Of a stretch of DNA of 36,950 nucleotides, positions 33,344 through 36,950 are shown piece by piece. A program made the translations under genes and the position numbers. This stretch comes from JAHIVN01 sp018816645 (GTDB lineage Bacteria > Patescibacteriota > Dojkabacteria > JAHIVN01). Under the pieces are notes generated by a model. It had not been told where the DNA came from and searched no databases. It saw only the letters and a list, made by a program, of their open reading frames with translations. The stretch lies in assembly GCA_043816305.1 (NCBI GenBank), contig JBDRHZ010000014.1, positions 1 through 36,950 on the forward strand, in the 5' to 3' direction. Every line of letters starts with the position of its first letter. Position 1 is the first letter of the stretch.

Positions 33344-33502
33344 ATGCTTTACGATCCAAGTACAGAAGATGAGAATGATCTTACTGTATTGGGAACAGAA
33401 AGTGTGATAGAAGAATTGCCGGAGACAGGTGAAGAGTTGATATTCATAATAATAGTAATAACATTCATAGTAAAGCTCAAAACAGATGAGAAGATTAACT
33501 AA
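33344..33502 (+). pseudogene. orphan LPETG sorting tail of a surface protein
   Basis: A 52-codon frame with no signal peptide. DPSTEDENDLTVLGTESVIE resembles the end of a DUF11-type repeat. It is followed by LPETG (residues 25-29), a run of Ile/Val forming a membrane helix, and a short charged tail ending KTDEKIN. In the same frame a TGA lies 27 bases upstream of the ATG. It is best read as the surviving 3' end of a deleted or rearranged surface-protein gene. Its last 17 bases overlap the start of the giant surface-protein gene. Being translated as a mini-protein is less likely. Confidence 0.55.
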
Positions 33503-36500
33503 AACATTTATGTTTACAGCAGCAGTATTGATTACGTTTATAGTCGCCGGCAGGTTGATAACAGAGGAAGTTGAAGCAGCAACAATTGAAGTAAATTCAA
33601 CGGGAGATCTGGGGGATAGCAACCCGGGGAATGGATTGTGTGATACAGGGGGATTGAATTCAGAAGGAGATACTGAATGCACACTTAGGGGAGCTATTGA
33701 AGAGGCGAATGTTTTAACTGGAGAAGACCAAATTGGATTTAATATACCAACTAGCGATCCATTATATAGTGATAACGGAACGCCCGATTCTGATGATGAT
33801 TTTTGGACAATTCAACCGACTGTTTTTTTACCTTATGTTCTTGAAGAGGTTGTTATTGACGCGCGAACTCAACCTAGTACTTCGTGTCAGGACATGTTAC
33901 TAAAAATTGAAATTGATGGTTCGAATGATTCTTCTATGACAGGATTAGAAGTTCGTGCAAATTATGTTGAGATTTACGGTTTTGTAATTAATAATTTTTA
34001 CAATGGAATTTATTATAATGCTGGAGCGTCAAATTCCAAATTACAATGTAATATTATAGGATTGGACCCTGATGGGGATACTATCCAACCAAACAGGACA
34101 GGGGTGTATTTTTGGAATAATAGTGGAACCGACCCTTCGGTTATTACTGTTGGAAACACATCCGGGCATCAAATAGGAGGGAATGTTTCCGTTGAAAGAA
34201 ATATTATTTCCGGAAATTCTAATAGAGGCGTTTATGCGTATCCGATCAGAGAATCATTAATACAAGGTAACTATATAGGTACTGATAAAACAGGATTTAA
34301 AGGTAGAGGTAATGCTTTTGGAGCTTTGCTGTTAGCTAGTGGATCAAGCGACAATATCATTGGTGGTGATGATGCTGCTGTATTTGGGGGTAACTGTGTT
34401 AACGCGTGTAATCTCATTTCTGGTAATAGTGGTTGGACTTTTTATGTTGGTCAAGATTCTACAAGATATAATACGATAAAGGGAAATTTTATCGGGACAG
34501 ATGTATCAGGTACTCAAACTATTGGTAATAGTGGTGCAGGTATTACTATTCGAGGTGCGGATTATACTCTTATTGAAAATAATCTCATTTCAGGGAATCA
34601 ATATGGAATAGTATCTCAGACTGAGGTAGGTAGCTGTAATGACAATACGATTAGAGGAAACTATTTTGGATTGGATACTACAGGCGAAATATCGCTCGGA
34701 AATTTATATAATCATGTTAACGCAACTTCTGGGAGTCCCCAAACAACGTCCAATCTTACTATTGAAGATAATCTCCTGAGAGCCTCAGGTCGCAGCGCGA
34801 TAAGCTTGTCCGGGACTACAATAACGAACACCCAGATTAGTGGCAACACTATTTCGGATAGCAAAGAAGAAGGAATTTTTACATGGGGAACAACAAGTGT
34901 AGCTATATATGGCAATTCAATATACAAAAATGAGGGTCTCGGAATTAAGAGATCTGACGGATCAAGTCAGTGTCCAGATATCACTTCATTTACAACTTCA
35001 GAGACAGATATTTCTATTCTCGGAACGTACGGTGGTGTGCCAAGTATGAGCTATCGTATTGATTTTTATTCAAATATTGAGCAACAATCGGGAGGACGTA
35101 CACATTTAGGCTATTCATCGTTTACTACTGATGCCTTAGGAGGTTATGATTTTGTAGCAACTCCTCTAACTATTTCATCTCTGTTGCCAGAGGGACAATC
35201 ATATATTAGTTCAACAGTAACATCTTGTTCAGACCAGACTTGTACAATCTTAATCGATACATCAGAGTTTAGTATAAATATTGAAGAAATGGATGGAGTT
35301 TATTCTGTAAACTCAACAGAAGATGCAGGGGATGAATATCCTGGTGATGGTCAGTGCAATACAGGATCATGGAATTCAGAAGGAGATACCGAATGCACAC
35401 TTAGGGCAGCTATTGAAGAGGCGAATGCTATAGATGGAGATGAGGTCATAAATTTTAATATTCCTCAAAGTGATTCAGGGTGTTTATCATTTGTTGATGA
35501 TAGTTCAGTTAGTTATAATCCTTATGAAAGTGAAGTAAATTGTCTAGCAGAAAATGCTGATCCTGAGATAACTTGGTGGCGGATATTGTCTTTAACTGAT
35601 TTACCTGTTATCACAGAAGATTTAACTATAGATGGAAGCACTCAAAGCGGATATGTCGAAAATACACAGGTTCCTCCTGAGGTTCTTGATGGACAACCAG
35701 TAATTGAGATTAATTGTTCAGGTCTTGATACATGTTTCTCCGCTGAAAATGATTTTACTAGTCCCAGCTCAATAGCAATTTATGGTTTAGTAGTGAACTC
35801 GGCTAGTTATTATAATTTACTTCTGATTCTCGGAAGTGGAGGAGCATCTACTATTTCAGGTAATTATATTGGGACAGATATTAGTGGAAAAAGATATATT
35901 TCCGGCACCTTTTCCGGAGTGTATGTTTTATACGGTGATAACATTACTATTGGAGGATTTGAACCTTCCGAAAGAAATCTTCTGGTCGCAGATACCTTCC
36001 CCTTATTTGGGAAAGATCAAAACGGTATTGATGATTTTAGTGTATATGGAAATATAGTTGGACAACTCAACGACGGATCATCGGTTATAAATTCTAGAGC
36101 TGCAATTGGTATTGATCATGACATGGGAAGTAACGTGGGTGATGGTTCTATTGAAGGTATGAATGTAATTTCCGGGGGTATGATAGAAGGAGGAGTCTCA
36201 ATTTGGTGTACAGGAAGAAATACTGAGATTAAAGGGAATTTGATCAAAAACAATAATCGAGGTATTGCGCTTTGGTGTTCAGATACCGGGGTTATTGAAG
36301 ATAATATTATCGAAAACAGTATATTAGATGGCATATATTGTTACTATTCCTGTAACAATATGGGTATCGATAACAATTTTCTACGAAATAACAATGGTTA
36401 TGGAATTCATATACATAACGGAATCAATAACTTGCTTTCTCAAAACAGTATATATGCCAACGGAGGACTGGGAATAAACCTGGTCGGAGGTACAGAAAAT

Positions 36501-36950
36501 GGATACGGAGTGACAGCCAATGATGCAGGAGATACGGACTCAGGGCCAAATAATCTGATGAATTATCCTGAGATAGAGAGGGTAGTATATAAGGGGGGAG
36601 GAGAATATTACATATCAGGAGATTTGGACTATCCTGGGACGGCAACGATAGAGATATTTGAAAGTGATATAGATGAATCAGAATATGGGGAAGGGAAAAG
36701 ATATCTTGGAAGCACAACTGCAAGCAGTCCATGGGAGATGACACCGACAGGGCTGGAACAGGGGATGTCATTTACAGCAACGGCAACAGACGAAGATGGG
36801 AACACCTCAGAATTCAGTCTAAATCGGGAAATAACGTTATGGATAGAAGCAGAAAAGGAAGCAGAGTATATAGATAGAGATGTGAGCGGTACGTTGACGC
36901 AGGGAGATGAGATAGAATACAGAATAGTAGTAAAGAACAATGGGACAAGT
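33486..36950 (+). CDS. giant CSLREAI/beta-helix/DUF11 surface protein (3' partial)
   Basis: One open frame of 1,155 codons runs from the ATG at 33486 to the window edge without a stop. A signal peptide covers residues about 1-32 (MRRLTKTF, hydrophobic core, EVEAAT). A CSLREAI-type domain (about 33-90) has VNSTGD...NSEGDTECTLRGAIEEAN, and a second one lies at about 606-660 with nearly identical wording. After each comes a long right-handed beta-helix of short Asn/Gly/Ile repeats (NIISGN, NYIGTD, NNLISGN and similar). From about 1075 there are Ig/Big-like modules (ATATDEDGNTSEFSL), and the last residues LTQGDEIEYRIVVKNNGTS begin a DUF11 repeat. Cell-surface adhesin or enzyme; an LPxTG tail is expected beyond the window. 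Confidence 0.85.
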   Translation, partial: MRRLTKTFMFTAAVLITFIVAGRLITEEVEAATIEVNSTGDLGDSNPGNGLCDTGGLNSEGDTECTLRGAIEEANVLTGEDQIGFNIPTSDPLYSDNGTPDSDDDFWTIQPTVFLPYVLEEVVIDARTQPSTSCQDMLLKIEIDGSNDSSMTGLEVRANYVEIYGFVINNFYNGIYYNAGASNSKLQCNIIGLDPDGDTIQPNRTGVYFWNNSGTDPSVITVGNTSGHQIGGNVSVERNIISGNSNRGVYAYPIRESLIQGNYIGTDKTGFKGRGNAFGALLLASGSSDNIIGGDDAAVFGGNCVNACNLISGNSGWTFYVGQDSTRYNTIKGNFIGTDVSGTQTIGNSGAGITIRGADYTLIENNLISGNQYGIVSQTEVGSCNDNTIRGNYFGLDTTGEISLGNLYNHVNATSGSPQTTSNLTIEDNLLRASGRSAISLSGTTITNTQISGNTISDSKEEGIFTWGTTSVAIYGNSIYKNEGLGIKRSDGSSQCPDITSFTTSETDISILGTYGGVPSMSYRIDFYSNIEQQSGGRTHLGYSSFTTDALGGYDFVATPLTISSLLPEGQSYISSTVTSCSDQTCTILIDTSEFSINIEEMDGVYSVNSTEDAGDEYPGDGQCNTGSWNSEGDTECTLRAAIEEANAIDGDEVINFNIPQSDSGCLSFVDDSSVSYNPYESEVNCLAENADPEITWWRILSLTDLPVITEDLTIDGSTQSGYVENTQVPPEVLDGQPVIEINCSGLDTCFSAENDFTSPSSIAIYGLVVNSASYYNLLLILGSGGASTISGNYIGTDISGKRYISGTFSGVYVLYGDNITIGGFEPSERNLLVADTFPLFGKDQNGIDDFSVYGNIVGQLNDGSSVINSRAAIGIDHDMGSNVGDGSIEGMNVISGGMIEGGVSIWCTGRNTEIKGNLIKNNNRGIALWCSDTGVIEDNIIENSILDGIYCYYSCNNMGIDNNFLRNNNGYGIHIHNGINNLLSQNSIYANGGLGINLVGGTENGYGVTANDAGDTDSGPNNLMNYPEIERVVYKGGGEYYISGDLDYPGTATIEIFESDIDESEYGEGKRYLGSTTASSPWEMTPTGLEQGMSFTATATDEDGNTSEFSLNREITLWIEAEKEAEYIDRDVSGTLTQGDEIEYRIVVKNNGTS
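33656..33711 (+). repeat. internal duplication, copy 1 (CSLREAI core)
   Basis: These 56 bases recur at 35372-35427 with only two mismatches, an offset of 1,716 bp (572 codons, in frame). They encode NSEGDTECTLR(G/A)AIEEAN. Flanking sequence diverges strongly, so the match points to recent conversion or duplication, or to constraint at the nucleotide level. Confidence 0.85.
35372..35427 (+). repeat. internal duplication, copy 2 (CSLREAI core)
   Basis: Second copy of the 56-bp segment at 33656-33711. The two differences are a silent T/C in an Asp-Thr codon pair and a G/C change that turns Gly into Ala. It marks the start of the second beta-helix block of the giant protein. Confidence 0.85.

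Noticed and set aside
28506..33502. complete sortase-dependent pilus cluster
   Set aside because: There is no sortase or pilin-like repeat; only individual surface proteins and a remnant tail are seen.
36116..36940. minus-strand frames opposite the giant surface-protein gene
   Set aside because: They are antisense shadows. The plus frame is uninterrupted with a signal peptide and domain structure.

Overview
The window looks like chromosomal DNA of a small-genome, AT-rich bacterium of the Candidate Phyla Radiation (Patescibacteria). My best guess is Dojkabacteria (WS6) or a close relative, but the phylum is an inference and no rRNA is present to settle it. The reasons are: compact translation and cell-wall genes among many orphan genes; lamin-tail, DUF11 and CSLREAI-type surface proteins with LPxTG-like tails; a dimeric-type glycyl-tRNA synthetase; a four-helix-bundle (23S intervening-sequence type) protein; and no Shine-Dalgarno motif at any gene start I inspected. 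UGA is a normal stop here: release factor 2 is encoded and glyQS, truB and others end in TGA.

Layout. 1-2.6 kb is accessory: two hairpin-forming repeats, an unknown protein, a membrane-anchored transglycosylase-like protein and a kinase-fold protein with an altered catalytic loop, next to a tRNA-Val(CAC). 2.9-6.6 kb holds the most unusual cluster: a threonine-synthase-like PLP enzyme, an ATP-grasp ligase and an NlpC/P60-like cysteine hydrolase in one minus-strand operon, with a divergent 55-residue LysW-like zinc-ribbon protein. This has the parts of an amino-group-carrier or peptide-ligation system, but no lysine or arginine pathway enzymes accompany it. 6.6-11.6 kb is a housekeeping operon on the minus strand (rodA-rplU-rpmA-gatC-gatA-dtd-pth) with a clear extended -10 promoter, followed by nth and ssb.

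13-20.7 kb mixes surface proteins (DNRLRE/DUF11-like; lamin-tail plus OB-fold), two ABC-2-type permeases without an ATPase, truB and prfB. 20.7-22.9 kb carries glyQS behind a canonical promoter and a T-box leader whose variable base matches tRNA-Gly. 22.9-28.5 kb has minus-strand small enzymes and unknowns (CYTH, GreA-like, Nudix, methyltransferase, nitroreductase) plus one plus-strand orphan DNA methyltransferase. 28.5-33 kb has an LPETG beta-helix surface protein, a YbaK-type deacylase, the four-helix-bundle protein and a lycopene-cyclase-domain-like membrane protein. It ends in a stretch of broken genes: an HD-domain gene with an in-frame TGA, a frameshifted antisense remnant and an orphan LPETG tail.

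From 33,486 to the window edge one uninterrupted reading frame of 1,155 codons encodes the start of a giant beta-helix/DUF11 surface protein. It contains a near-identical 56-bp internal duplication and its codon usage shifts between the ends and the core.
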